From the NCBI GenBank assembly GCA_965225935.1, contig CBDDCC010000014.1, positions 372,001-436,000 on the forward strand: a stretch of 64,000 bases of DNA, given 5' to 3'. Below are positions 30,919-38,971 of the stretch, in pieces (position 1 is the stretch's first letter; each line of letters starts with the position of its first letter). Both the position numbers and the translations under genes were made by a program. The notes under the pieces are model-generated. The model was not told where the DNA came from. It ran no database searches and was given only the letters and a program-made list of their open reading frames with translations. This stretch comes from CALJXB01 sp965225935. Its GTDB lineage: Bacteria; Pseudomonadota; Alphaproteobacteria; Kiloniellales; JAKSDN01.

Positions 30919-30933
30919 GCGGGGGAGGGCGCC

Positions 30934-31944
30934 ATGACCGAGCATCCCGCCGCCGTCCTCGCACGGCACCTGGCGGCAAACGCCGAAGACGTCTGTCGCC
31001 GCTACCTCTCCAACGGTCGCCGATCGGGGCGCTACTGGCTCGTCGGCGACGTCCGGAACAGCAAGGGGCGCAGCCTCTATGTGCGTCTCGACGGCCCGCC
31101 TTCGGGCCCGGGCGCGGCCGGCAAATGGACCGACGCCGCGACCGGCGAGCACGGTGACCTCCTGGACCTCATCCGTCTGCGCTGCGCCTTCAGCGCCTTG
31201 GGTGACGCTATGGACGAGGCGCGCGGCTTCCTCGCCCTGTCGCGTCCGGAGCCAAGATCACCGCACCGGCAGCCCCACCATCGCAGGTCCACGCCCGAGG
31301 CCGCGCGGCGCCTCTTCCGCGCCGGCCGGCCGATCCTCGGCACAGCCGCCGAGGCCTATCTCCGGGCCCGCGGCATCACCGCGGCCGGCTTTCCGGCGCT
31401 GCGCTTCCACCCGTCCGTCTTCTATCGCGCCCGCGACGGCGCACCGCTCCGCCGGCTCCCCGCGATGCTCGCCGCCATCACCGACCTCGACGGCCGCGTC
31501 GTCGGCGTCAACCGGACCTGGCTCGACGTCGAGCGCCTGTGCCTTGCCGATCTCGACGCGCCGCGCAAGGTTCTCGGCGCCCTGCTGGGCCACGGCGTCC
31601 GCTTTGGGCCTGCTACGGATCGTCTCCTGGCCGGCGAGGGCATCGAGACCGTGCTTTCGCTTAGGTCCGTCCTGCCCGAGCTGCCCATGGTCGCGGCGCT
31701 CACCACCAATCATCTGGCCGCGCTCCTCTTGCCTCCCGGTCTCGCCCGGCTCGTCATCGCCCGCGACAGCGACGATGCCGGCGCGCGCGCCGCCGCCGGT
31801 CTCCGCGATCGCGCGGAGGCCCAGGGTGTCGCGGTCCACGACCTCGTGCCGTCCTTCGAGGACTTCAACGAGGATCTGCGCCGTCTCGGTCCCGCGCGTC
31901 TCGGCCGCCAGGTCCGCGAGCAGCTCGCCGGCGTCCCGCTGTAG
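30934..31944 (+). CDS. Toprim-domain primase-like protein
   Basis: 336 residues. An N-terminal zinc-ribbon-less primase-like region (YWLVGDVRNSKGRSLYVRL, then TGEHGDLLDLI), a middle segment with AYLRARGI and LRFHPSVFYR, and a C-terminal Toprim domain: LLAGEGIETVLSL with the conserved glutamate, and LVIARDSDDAGARAA with the DxD pair. This is the plasmid/ICE Toprim family that accompanies strawberry-notch proteins. It could synthesise primers on transferred single-stranded DNA. Confidence 0.87.
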   Translation: MTEHPAAVLARHLAANAEDVCRRYLSNGRRSGRYWLVGDVRNSKGRSLYVRLDGPPSGPGAAGKWTDAATGEHGDLLDLIRLRCAFSALGDAMDEARGFLALSRPEPRSPHRQPHHRRSTPEAARRLFRAGRPILGTAAEAYLRARGITAAGFPALRFHPSVFYRARDGAPLRRLPAMLAAITDLDGRVVGVNRTWLDVERLCLADLDAPRKVLGALLGHGVRFGPATDRLLAGEGIETVLSLRSVLPELPMVAALTTNHLAALLLPPGLARLVIARDSDDAGARAAAGLRDRAEAQGVAVHDLVPSFEDFNEDLRRLGPARLGRQVREQLAGVPL

Positions 31945-32089
31945 CCGCGGCCATGAGCGCCCGTGCGATCAGGGCGGAGCCGGGTGCGCCGGTTAGTGCC
32001 GGGAAGGGGCGGGGCTTCGTCGGGCGCCGCCGGCATCGCCGGCCGTCTCCTTGGCGCTCCGGGAACGGGCCCGCGCCGGCCTTGCTTGG

Positions 32090-32351
32090 CAGGCGATCTA
32101 CCGGAGGGTCGGGCGGCCAGGGCCGCCCTCGCGCCGGGGCCGCAATGGCGCGTCCCCGAGTTTTTTCCCCGCCCGCCGTCCCCCGGCGCGAGGCCGGGGT
32201 CGGCGGGCTTCCTCGCGCAGCAAAAAACACGGGGCCCCGCCATCCTCCGCTGACGCTCCGGCCCTTCGGGTGCGGTCCCCGCGCGCCTCCGGTTTCCCGA
32301 TCGCCAGCAAGGCCGCGATGGGCGCGGCCGTCCGAAGCAAGGAGACAGTTC
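32090..32351 (+). repeat. conserved leader module before the DUF2493 gene, copy 1
   Basis: This non-coding stretch shares blocks with 49502-49775: GCTCCGGCCCTTCGGGTGCGG at 32255-32275 (also 49679-49699) and, near the ATG, AAGGCCGCGATGGGCGCGG (also 49732-49750). In its middle CCCCGAG plus six T's (to 32166) pairs with six A's plus the CACGGGG side (32222-32234). This encloses the hairpin CCCCGGC...GCCGGGG. The T-run is on the 5' arm, so it is not a terminator on this strand. The region from 31945 to 32089 holds no recognisable gene. Confidence 0.7.
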
Positions 32352-33299
32352 ATGGCGATCAACGGCACCAACTCCCTCGACGCCCAGCCCGATTCCGCCG
32401 GTCCGGCGCAATCCCCCACCGCCTACCTGCTCGACGAACTGGCGCTCTACGGCCACCGGCCGCATCAGGACGAACCGGATCACCGGCCTCTGCCAGAGGC
32501 CGAGGCCTGCGAGGCTGCGCTCAACGACGTCTTCGACATCCTCGGCCAGACGCTCGGAGAGACCCGCCTCGAGGACGACCTGGCCGACCTGCTCTGGTCC
32601 TTCGTCAACCTCTTCCATCGCAAGATCGAGCGGGTCCAGCGCGATCTCGACGACAACGAGGACGCGCAGCGCCGGTCGCAGCGCGAGCAGGATGGCTCCG
32701 AGGTCCGGTCGGTCGAGCTCGAACGGCTGATCGACCAGGGCCTGACGCTCATCGAGCGCCGCAACGCCTTCGAGTTCATGCGCGACCACACGGCCGAGCT
32801 GTTCGAGGCACGCACCGGCTCGGCCTGGAAGCCGCTGTCCGGCTCCAAGGTCAATCACCGCGCCATGACCGCCGCCGTCATCGACAGCCGCGACTTCATC
32901 AACGCCAAGCGCCGCAGCGAGACCGAGGTCTTGCTGCCCGAGGGCGAGCGCATCCTCTTCACCGGCGGTGTCGACTACCAGGACCACGTCCGCATCTGGG
33001 ACGTGCTCGACAAGGCAAGGGCCAAGCACCCCGGCATGGTCCTGCTGCACGGCGGCGCGCCCCGCGGCGCCGAGCTGATCGCCGCCAAGTGGGCCGAAAA
33101 CCGCGGCGTCGCGCAGGTCGTCTTCAAGCCCGACTGGACCCGGCACCAGAAGGCCGCGCCCTTCAAGCGCAACGACGCGATGCTAGAAGCCATGCCGATC
33201 GGCGTCATCGCCTTCCCCGGCTCCGGCATCACCGAGAACCTGGTCGACAAGGCCAAGGCGCGGCGTATCCCGGTGCGGCGCTACGATTCAGTTACCTGA
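32352..33299 (+). CDS. DUF2493 domain protein
   Basis: 315 residues from the ATG at 32352, with AAGGAGA upstream. The C-terminal 140 residues are the DUF2493 domain, a Rossmann-like nucleotide-binding fold related to SLOG/YpsA: RILFTGGVDYQDHVRIWDVLD, then MVLLHGGAPRGAELIAAKW, then KRNDAMLEAMPIGVIAFPGSGIT. The N-terminal half is acidic and helical. It is a constant member of this ICE type, usually downstream of the Toprim gene. SLOG-like proteins are thought to sense nucleotides; the actual role is unknown. Confidence 0.87.
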   Translation: MAINGTNSLDAQPDSAGPAQSPTAYLLDELALYGHRPHQDEPDHRPLPEAEACEAALNDVFDILGQTLGETRLEDDLADLLWSFVNLFHRKIERVQRDLDDNEDAQRRSQREQDGSEVRSVELERLIDQGLTLIERRNAFEFMRDHTAELFEARTGSAWKPLSGSKVNHRAMTAAVIDSRDFINAKRRSETEVLLPEGERILFTGGVDYQDHVRIWDVLDKARAKHPGMVLLHGGAPRGAELIAAKWAENRGVAQVVFKPDWTRHQKAAPFKRNDAMLEAMPIGVIAFPGSGITENLVDKAKARRIPVRRYDSVT

Positions 33300-33379
33300 C
33301 CCAAGCCTCGCGTGCGACCAAGGGCAGTCGCGCCGGCGCGATCGCCGAAACCTCGGCTGATCCTCTTGCCGATCGCGCG

Positions 33380-33954
33380 CACTGCGAGCGCGCACGTCCC
33401 CCGCGACGACGCTCCCGATCTTCGGCCCAGGCCTACGGCAGATATAGCCGCCAAGCTACCGGCAGGCTGGCATAATCACTGGCAACCAACAGCGAGACAG
33501 CAACTTGACGTCGTCCTGCTTGCCTAGCTGCCCGCAGTACTGCCGACTCACCCCGACCGAATGGCGCCCCTTTTTCGGAAACGCCTTGTCATCGATGATC
33601 CACGCCGTGATCGGGCCCTCTGCCTCGATCACCGGCAGCACCACCTCACGGGCCAATACCGCTTCATCCGACCACGGTGATGCCCCAACAAAATGCAATA
33701 GCAACTGGCTGCGCAGATACCCGTTCTGGCGCTGTCGCCGCCTCCATCGGCTCAACGCTCTTGCGATCGACTGGCATCATCAGACCGGCGCAATAGTCGC
33801 GCAGCGGTCTAGCCCGATCCGATCTAACAATCACACTGACAAGGGCCTCGACATAGACCGCAAACCGCGCTTCGCTGGCGGTGCTTAGAACGAGATCCAT
33901 CACACTCTCGTCATGAGCCATGAATCTCGCAGCGCTACCACATTTGGTCACCAA
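33380..33954 (-). pseudogene. degraded IS701-family transposase
   Basis: The reverse strand reads as pieces of a DDE transposase in three frames. First ARFAVYVEALVSVIV, RARPLRDYCAGLMM and RKSVEPMEAATAPERVSAQ; then, after a frameshift near 33715, LLLHFVGASPWSDEAVLA, ITAWIIDDKAFPKKGRHSVG and RQYCGQLGKQD; then, after another shift near 33510, QVAVSLLVASDYASLPVAW and RLYLP followed by a stop and AWAEDRERRR. The order and sequence are those of the N-terminal half of IS701-type transposases, including one catalytic aspartate region (IIDD). The rest is missing. It marks the junction between the ICE core and the radical SAM cargo. Confidence 0.85.
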
Positions 33955-33989
33955 ACCCCCTCTGGCTCATATACCTTGTGACTTGTGAC

Positions 33990-35267
33990 TCAATATGACT
34001 TAGTTAGTTTGGGCCGGGCCGGCCGAAGCTCTCCAAGGCGAAGGGCGTGCTTGGCGTAATCCTGATTGTCGAACCGAAGCAAGCCCGAGAACAGGCTGGT
34101 CGTCTGCTCCGCTGCCTCGTCGGTCAGCGCAACCAGCCGGCCCAGGCGCCGCGCGAGTCCTCTCGCGACGAGCTCGCGACACAGCGGCCGGACGATGCGC
34201 AGGCCCGGCTCGCCCCATCTGGCCTCGGCGCCGCCAAGGTCGAGTCGGAGCTTGCGAGACAGCTGCGTATAGGCCCAGCGGCGAACCAGATCGTCGAATC
34301 CCAGCCTGTGCTCCTCGGTCGCGATGCCGTCCGGCGAGGCCTCGAGGTAGGCGCCCATAGCGGGCGTGTTGCGCCAATAGCGGTCGCCCTCGAAGGACTG
34401 CGCCGAGACGCCTAGGCCGATCAGATCCTCGGAGTTCCAGATGCCCGTGTGATGACGGCACTCCCAGCGGGCGTGGCGAGCGAAGTAGGCGATGCCGACG
34501 CGTCGGTAGCCGGCCTCGATCAGCGTGGCGATCGCGCGCCGATAGCGCCAGCGGCGCTCTGGCTGCGGGCCGATCCGGCTGCGTCCCACCGCCAACTCGA
34601 AAAACAGCGGCGAGGAGATGCCGACCTGCAGGGGATAGAGCGAGACGTGCGCGACGCCCAGATCGACCAGGAATGCCAGGCTCTCGTCGACCGTGGCGTC
34701 GGTCTCTCCCGGTAGCCCCAAGATCAGGTCGCAGTTGATATTGGCAAAGCCCGCTTGCCGTGCGGCCTCGACGGCCGCCGCCACGCTGCGCCGCATGGCC
34801 GCCCGCGAGCGGGCGCGGTTCAGGCCGGCGATGACCCGGTCGTCGATGCTCTGCACGCCGATGCTGAGGCGATTCGCGCCAAGGCCGCGCATGAGCGCGA
34901 GCTTGTCGGGCCGGCACTCCGCGGGCGTGGTCTCGACCGAGAACTCGAGACCGTCGGAGACCGCGAACGCCTCGGCGATCAGATCCACCACGCCGTGCAG
35001 CTCCGGGGCCGTCAGGAGCATCGGAGTGCCCCCGCCAATATAAACGCTCAAGGCGTGGGCACGGGGCTGCCGCGCACGCGCTGCCGTCTCACGCCGCAAC
35101 GCCTCGATGTAGTGGGCGCGCTCGGTCCGCCCCTGGCCGATCAGCTTCACGTAGTAGCAATAGCTGCAGGCCTTGGCACAGTACGGAATGTGAACGTAGA
35201 CGTGCGCCGAGCGCACGTCGCCTGGCTCGGCCCGGCGTCCGGCGCCTATCGCTTGCGGGTCTCGCAC
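33990..35267 (-). CDS. HemN-like radical SAM enzyme
   Basis: 425 residues from a GTG start (35267). The radical SAM cluster motif is C30-x3-C34-x2-C37 (YCAKACSYC), followed by HemN/HemW landmarks: YIGGGTPMLL, FSVETTPAECRPDKL, GANRLSIGVQSIDD and INCDLILGLPGET. The C-terminal HemN-type region follows. Relatives include coproporphyrinogen dehydrogenase, HemW, and class C radical SAM methyltransferases that act on thiopeptides and other natural products. Given its divergent placement next to PqqD-like and cobalamin-type radical SAM genes, a class C methyltransferase-like role is more likely than heme synthesis, but this is inference. Confidence 0.85.
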   Translation of the reverse strand: MRDPQAIGAGRRAEPGDVRSAHVYVHIPYCAKACSYCYYVKLIGQGRTERAHYIEALRRETAARARQPRAHALSVYIGGGTPMLLTAPELHGVVDLIAEAFAVSDGLEFSVETTPAECRPDKLALMRGLGANRLSIGVQSIDDRVIAGLNRARSRAAMRRSVAAAVEAARQAGFANINCDLILGLPGETDATVDESLAFLVDLGVAHVSLYPLQVGISSPLFFELAVGRSRIGPQPERRWRYRRAIATLIEAGYRRVGIAYFARHARWECRHHTGIWNSEDLIGLGVSAQSFEGDRYWRNTPAMGAYLEASPDGIATEEHRLGFDDLVRRWAYTQLSRKLRLDLGGAEARWGEPGLRIVRPLCRELVARGLARRLGRLVALTDEAAEQTTSLFSGLLRFDNQDYAKHALRLGELRPARPKLTKSY

Positions 35268-35303
35268 GGACGCAAGTCTGCGTCACGCCATGGTCTCGTT
35301 CAA

Positions 35304-35331
35304 GCACTATCCCCCGGGCACTATCCCCGGG
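35304..35331. promoter_or_regulatory. tandem operator-like repeats in the divergent region, pair 1
   Basis: GCACTATCCCCCGGG (35304-35318) and GCACTATCCCCGGG (35318-35331) are tandem copies 14 bases apart. On the other strand they read CCGGGGGATAGTGC and CCCGGGGATAGTGC. Almost the same element appears twice at 43035-43061. The block ends 43 bases before the -35 box at 35375. Confidence 0.65.
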
Positions 35332-35374
35332 CCGCCGGCTGCGCGACCTCCGCATGATTCACAACCATTCGTAC

Positions 35375-35403
35375 TTGATCTCCCATGAGCCAGGACCGAT
35401 AAT
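35375..35403 (+). promoter_or_regulatory. candidate sigma70-type promoter of the first RRE/radical SAM operon
   Basis: TTGATC (35375-35380), 17 bases, then GATAAT (35398-35403). Transcription would begin near 35410, leaving a leader of about 15 bases with GAGGCAGG before the ATG at 35426. Confidence 0.55.
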
Positions 35404-35425
35404 CAGCATTCCAACGAGGCAGGCC

Positions 35426-35806
35426 ATGCGTGCCAGAGCTGCTCTGAACAGTGCCTTTCAGCTCAAGGACGATTGCATCGCATTTCGCTGGAACGGTGCC
35501 GCGCATGTCTTTTCTTGCGATCAGCAGAAGCTCTTCCGACTCAACACTGCCGCCGAGGACGCGCTCGACGGCGCCCAGTCGCATGCCGGCCCGGACGCGA
35601 TCTGTGCCGCGCTACGCCTCGGGGCGCGCGCCAGGCCGAGCGTCTCCTCCGCGGTCAAGGCCATGCTGCGCGAGGGCATCATAAGGCCTCGGCCGGCCTA
35701 CCGCCCGCCCGCGGTGCAGGTACGCCGACTTGGCGAGGCGCTGGCAGAGGCGGAGGTCGCCAGAGCGGTGATCGCGCGCCCGCCCGACCCCGGCCGGATG
35801 CCCTGA
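35426..35806 (+). CDS. PqqD-like RiPP recognition protein with C-terminal tail (1 of 3)
   Basis: 126 residues from the ATG at 35426, chosen because GAGGCAGG precedes it; a longer frame from 35354 would overlap the promoter. The first 80 residues match the PqqD/RiPP recognition element fold: CIAFRWNGAAHVFSCDQQ, then KLFRLNTAAEDALDG, then a helix SSAVKAMLREGIIRP. Proteins of this fold bind the leader of a precursor peptide and present it to a modifying enzyme. A 45-residue tail includes PPAVQVRRLGEALAEAE, which resembles the tail of the second RRE protein. The gene stops one base before the next radical SAM gene. Confidence 0.78.
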   Translation: MRARAALNSAFQLKDDCIAFRWNGAAHVFSCDQQKLFRLNTAAEDALDGAQSHAGPDAICAALRLGARARPSVSSAVKAMLREGIIRPRPAYRPPAVQVRRLGEALAEAEVARAVIARPPDPGRMP

Positions 35807-35807
35807 G

Positions 35808-37172
35808 ATGACCTCCGACGCCTGCATCATCAACTTCTTTCTGTATCGCCGGCCGGCGCCTGAGCCCTTTGCGGCGGTGCCGATGGGATCGCTCTATATC
35901 GTCGCGGCGGTGGAAGAGGCAGGGTATCGCTGCGAACTCCTCGACTATCAGCTGACCGACGCGGACAACCCCTACGACCCGGACCGGATCGCCGACTTCA
36001 TCGCGGGGGCCGATGCCGACGTGATCGGCATCAGCACCATGTCCAACATGCTGCCGTTCCTGATCCTCGGCCTGGAGCGGCTGCGAGAGCGCGGCTGCGA
36101 CGCTCTCGTAGTGCTCGGCGGCTCGGGCGCGAGCGGGGTCGGCCGGCGACTGCTGGAGCGCCATCCCAGCATCGATGCCGTTGCCGTCGGCGAAGGCGAG
36201 CGCACCATGGTCGACATCCTGCGCGCGCGCGCCGGCAAGAGCGCATGGCGCGAGGTCGACGGCCTGGTCTGGCGCGACGGCGGCGAGATCCGCGAGAATC
36301 CCCGCCGGCCGCGCGAGAGGACGCTGGGACGGGCGCCTCGCCCGGCCTATCACAAGCTGCGCCGGGAAGCCTACATCAACACGCCGGTGCTCACGGCGCG
36401 CGGCTGTCCCTATAGCTGTGTCTTCTGCGACATTGCCCCGAACTGGGGCCGGCGGGTGGCCGTTCGCGAGATCGACGACGTGCTCGACGAGATCGAATGG
36501 CAGATGGCCGAGGCTGGGGTGCGGCGCTTCAGCATCCTCGACGACGTCTTCGCGCTGTCTCGGCGCCGGGTCGAGGTCTTCTGCGAGCGGATAGCGGAGC
36601 GCGGGCTGGAGTTCGAATGGGCCTGCATGTGCCGCGTCGACTTGATCGATGCCGAGCTGATGGACGGGATGCGGGCGGCGGGCTGCACGCGCCTGTTCCT
36701 GGGTATCGAGTCCGGCTCGCCGCGGGTGCGCAAACTGGCCGGCAAGGGCCTGACGATCGACAATGTCGAAGCGATGATCGCCATGGCGGCCGAGCGTTTC
36801 GACACCCGTGCCTCGTTCATTCTCGGCTTTCCCTTCGAGACGGTGGACGACTTCCGCGAGACCATCATGCTGATGGTCTTCGGCGCGGTGCGCGGCGCGT
36901 CGAACCAGATCAGCGTGCTCAGTCCCCTGCCGCAGGCCGAGCTGACCGCCGATGCTCGCTACCGGCTGCGCTTCGATCCGAAGCTGATCAGCTCGATGGC
37001 CTACGCCCGATTCGGCGAGGATGCACAGCGCTCGCTGGAGGGCGCCTTGACCCCGGGCGTGCAGCAAATGATCGAGGAAGATCCGGCGGTGTTCTCGGTG
37101 TTCTACCATTTCGAGGAAGGCCGCGTGCGGGAGAAGATGAGCCTCGCGCGCGCCTATGGTGTGCGAGTCTAG
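35808..37172 (+). CDS. cobalamin-binding-type radical SAM enzyme (1 of 5)
   Basis: 454 residues. The N-terminal 180 residues have a Rossmann-like B12-binding-type fold (GSLYIVAAVEEAGY, DVIGISTMSNMLPFLILG, VLGGSGASGVG, DAVAVGEGE). The radical SAM core carries C200-x3-C204-x2-C207 (GCPYSCVFC), followed by GVRRFSILDDVF and LFLGIESGS. The C-terminus has a PFETVDDFRET segment. As in many class B radical SAM proteins no DxHxxG motif is seen, so cobalamin would bind base-off without a histidine. Such enzymes methylate unactivated carbons or carry out other radical chemistry. It is closely similar to the enzyme at 38968-40365 and follows its RRE partner by one base. Confidence 0.88.
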   Translation: MTSDACIINFFLYRRPAPEPFAAVPMGSLYIVAAVEEAGYRCELLDYQLTDADNPYDPDRIADFIAGADADVIGISTMSNMLPFLILGLERLRERGCDALVVLGGSGASGVGRRLLERHPSIDAVAVGEGERTMVDILRARAGKSAWREVDGLVWRDGGEIRENPRRPRERTLGRAPRPAYHKLRREAYINTPVLTARGCPYSCVFCDIAPNWGRRVAVREIDDVLDEIEWQMAEAGVRRFSILDDVFALSRRRVEVFCERIAERGLEFEWACMCRVDLIDAELMDGMRAAGCTRLFLGIESGSPRVRKLAGKGLTIDNVEAMIAMAAERFDTRASFILGFPFETVDDFRETIMLMVFGAVRGASNQISVLSPLPQAELTADARYRLRFDPKLISSMAYARFGEDAQRSLEGALTPGVQQMIEEDPAVFSVFYHFEEGRVREKMSLARAYGVRV

Positions 37173-37199
37173 AGCAATATCACGCAAGGAAGGATGGCA

Positions 37200-37589
37200 A
37201 TGGCCAAGAATCGCGGAATCAAATACGTTGCCAATCCATCGGCGACCTACCGTGCCATGGGCGAGGATCTCGTGGTCGTCAACGAGGACAAAGGCAATCT
37301 GGTCGTGCTGAACGGCACGGCGAAGATGATTCTCGACGGTATCCTGGAGAACGTCACCGACGCGACCATCGCACGGCGCATGACCCAGGTCTTCGAATTC
37401 GAAGAGGGCGCCAGGGCCAGCGCCGAGCAGCTGACCCGGGAGATCGCCAGGACGCGGGACGACCTGGTCAGGGCCGGGGTTCTCGTGACCAGCCGCGATT
37501 TCACGCGTCCCGAGATCAAGGTTCGCGACCTCAGGGAGGCGCTGCAGAACATGGATCTGACGACCTCCACGGTGTCGCAGTACGAGTGA
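37200..37589 (+). CDS. PqqD-like RiPP recognition protein with C-terminal tail (2 of 3)
   Basis: 129 residues from the ATG at 37200, six bases after AAGGAAGG; the in-frame ATG at 37194 is too close to that site. Residues 1-90 are PqqD-like: YRAMGEDLVVVNEDKGN, LVVLNGTAKMILDGI, then a helix with LTREIARTRDDLVRAGVLV. A 35-residue tail follows: RPEIKVRDLREALQNMDL, then TTSTVSQYE at the very end. The tail is not part of normal PqqD, resembles the tail of the first RRE protein, and has a lasso-leader-like look. It might hold a fused leader and short core peptide. Two bases separate it from the next radical SAM gene. Confidence 0.8.
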   Translation: MAKNRGIKYVANPSATYRAMGEDLVVVNEDKGNLVVLNGTAKMILDGILENVTDATIARRMTQVFEFEEGARASAEQLTREIARTRDDLVRAGVLVTSRDFTRPEIKVRDLREALQNMDLTTSTVSQYE

Positions 37590-37591
37590 CA

Positions 37592-38971
37592 ATGGCCAAC
37601 GCCACGCTCATCAACTGCACCGTCCGCACGAGCAGGGGATTCAGCGGCGCGCGCGCTCCCCAGGGCTGCCTCTATCTACTGGGCGCGGCCGAGCGCGACG
37701 GTCACGAGGTCGCCTTCAAGGACTATCAGATCGAGACCTTCGAAGACCCGCTCGACGACGAGGTGTTCCTCGACTACATCGACGTCGACACGCCGGTGGT
37801 AGCGCTGAGCTGCATGAGCAATCTCCTGCCGCTGGTCCTGCATACGACGCGCGTCCTGAAGCAGCGGCACCCGGAGAAGACGATCCTGCTCGGCGGAATC
37901 GGCCCTTCTGGCGTGGCCGAGGCCTTGATGCGCGCCTTTCCCCACATCGACGTCGTGGCAAAAGGTGAGGGCGAGGAGACCTTCGTCGAGCTGCTGGAGG
38001 CCTTCGAGGGAGACAGGCCGCTGTCGGAGGTCGCGGGCATCCTGTACCGCGACGTGGACGGCGGCGTCCGCGCCACGGCACCTCGCCAACGACGCAAGGT
38101 GCTCGACGACCTGGCCTCTCCGGCCTATCACCGGGTTAACATGCAGGAGTACGAGACCGTCGGCATCCAGACCGCCCGGGGCTGTCCGTTTCCCTGCACC
38201 TTCTGCGATGTCTCGGTCTATTGGGGACGGAGGACGACCTATCGTGCCATCGACCTGGTGATGGACGAGATGGCGGTCCTTGAGGATGCCGGGTTCGACA
38301 AGGTCACGATCCTCGACGACACCTTCATCCTGAAGCGCGACCGGGTCTGGGACTTCTGCAACGGCTGGACTCGGAACGGCCTCGGCATCGAGTGGAGCGC
38401 CTATTGCCGCGTCGACCTCTGCGACGACGAGATGATCGACCGGCTGGCGCAGAACGGCTGCTACCGCGTGTTCCTCGGCATCGAGTCCGGGTCGAACGAC
38501 GTGCTCCGCCGCATCTCCAAGCCGCTCGACTTCGATCACATGGTCCGCGCAGTCAAGCGCATGCAGCAGCACATGATCGTGCGCTGCAACCTGATCTGGG
38601 GCTTCCCGTTCGAGACGCTGGACGACCTGAAGCAAACCGTCTACCTCATGTTCTATCTGCAGGAGCTCGGCACCGACGTCAGCCTGTCGCTGCTCTCGCC
38701 CCTTCCCTTGAGCTCGCTGTACGAGAGCAAGGCCTTCGAGATCGAGCTGCGCGAGGATCTCGACCTTCAATCTAGCGTAGTCTCGAGCCGCTTCTTCCTG
38801 CCCGACGGCAGCAAGCTGGTGGACGGTAAGCCCTCGGCGCTGATCGACCTGATCCGCGAGCACCCCAGCATCTTCCCCGGGTTCTACACCTTCAAGGATC
38901 CTCGGTTCGAGGAGAAGCTCGGCTTCCTGCAGTCGTTGGGCCTCGAGATCGAGAAGCTGGAGCGTCAATGA
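37592..38971 (+). CDS. cobalamin-binding-type radical SAM enzyme (2 of 5)
   Basis: 459 residues from the ATG at 37592. The upstream continuation of this frame overlaps two genes and is not used. N-terminal B12-binding-type domain (GCLYLLGAAERDGHEV, VVALSCMSNLLPLVL, ILLGGIGPSGVAEAL, DVVAKGEGEETF). Radical SAM cysteines are C198, C202 and C205 (GCPFPCTFC), then FDKVTILDDTF and VFLGIESGSN. It diverges more from the enzymes at 35808 and 38968 than those do from each other, which suggests another position or another reaction on the same substrate. Its stop overlaps the next ATG (ATGA). Confidence 0.88.
   Translation: MANATLINCTVRTSRGFSGARAPQGCLYLLGAAERDGHEVAFKDYQIETFEDPLDDEVFLDYIDVDTPVVALSCMSNLLPLVLHTTRVLKQRHPEKTILLGGIGPSGVAEALMRAFPHIDVVAKGEGEETFVELLEAFEGDRPLSEVAGILYRDVDGGVRATAPRQRRKVLDDLASPAYHRVNMQEYETVGIQTARGCPFPCTFCDVSVYWGRRTTYRAIDLVMDEMAVLEDAGFDKVTILDDTFILKRDRVWDFCNGWTRNGLGIEWSAYCRVDLCDDEMIDRLAQNGCYRVFLGIESGSNDVLRRISKPLDFDHMVRAVKRMQQHMIVRCNLIWGFPFETLDDLKQTVYLMFYLQELGTDVSLSLLSPLPLSSLYESKAFEIELREDLDLQSSVVSSRFFLPDGSKLVDGKPSALIDLIREHPSIFPGFYTFKDPRFEEKLGFLQSLGLEIEKLERQ

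Noticed and set aside
29077..31152. 691-codon open frame on the minus strand opposite the strawberry-notch and Toprim genes
   Set aside because: Antisense shadow of two genes with recognised motifs.
32161..32227. Hairpin with T-run and A-run as a Rho-independent terminator
   Set aside because: On the plus strand the T-run is on the 5' arm and the A-run on the 3' arm, the reverse of a terminator. On the minus strand the arrangement is the same, because the structure is symmetrical.
36497..37591. Long upstream extension of the frame of the radical SAM enzyme at 37592 (824 codons in total)
   Set aside because: It overlaps two real genes in another frame and is arginine-rich, low-complexity translation typical of shadow frames in GC-rich DNA. 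The ATG at 37592 starts exactly at the conserved domain.
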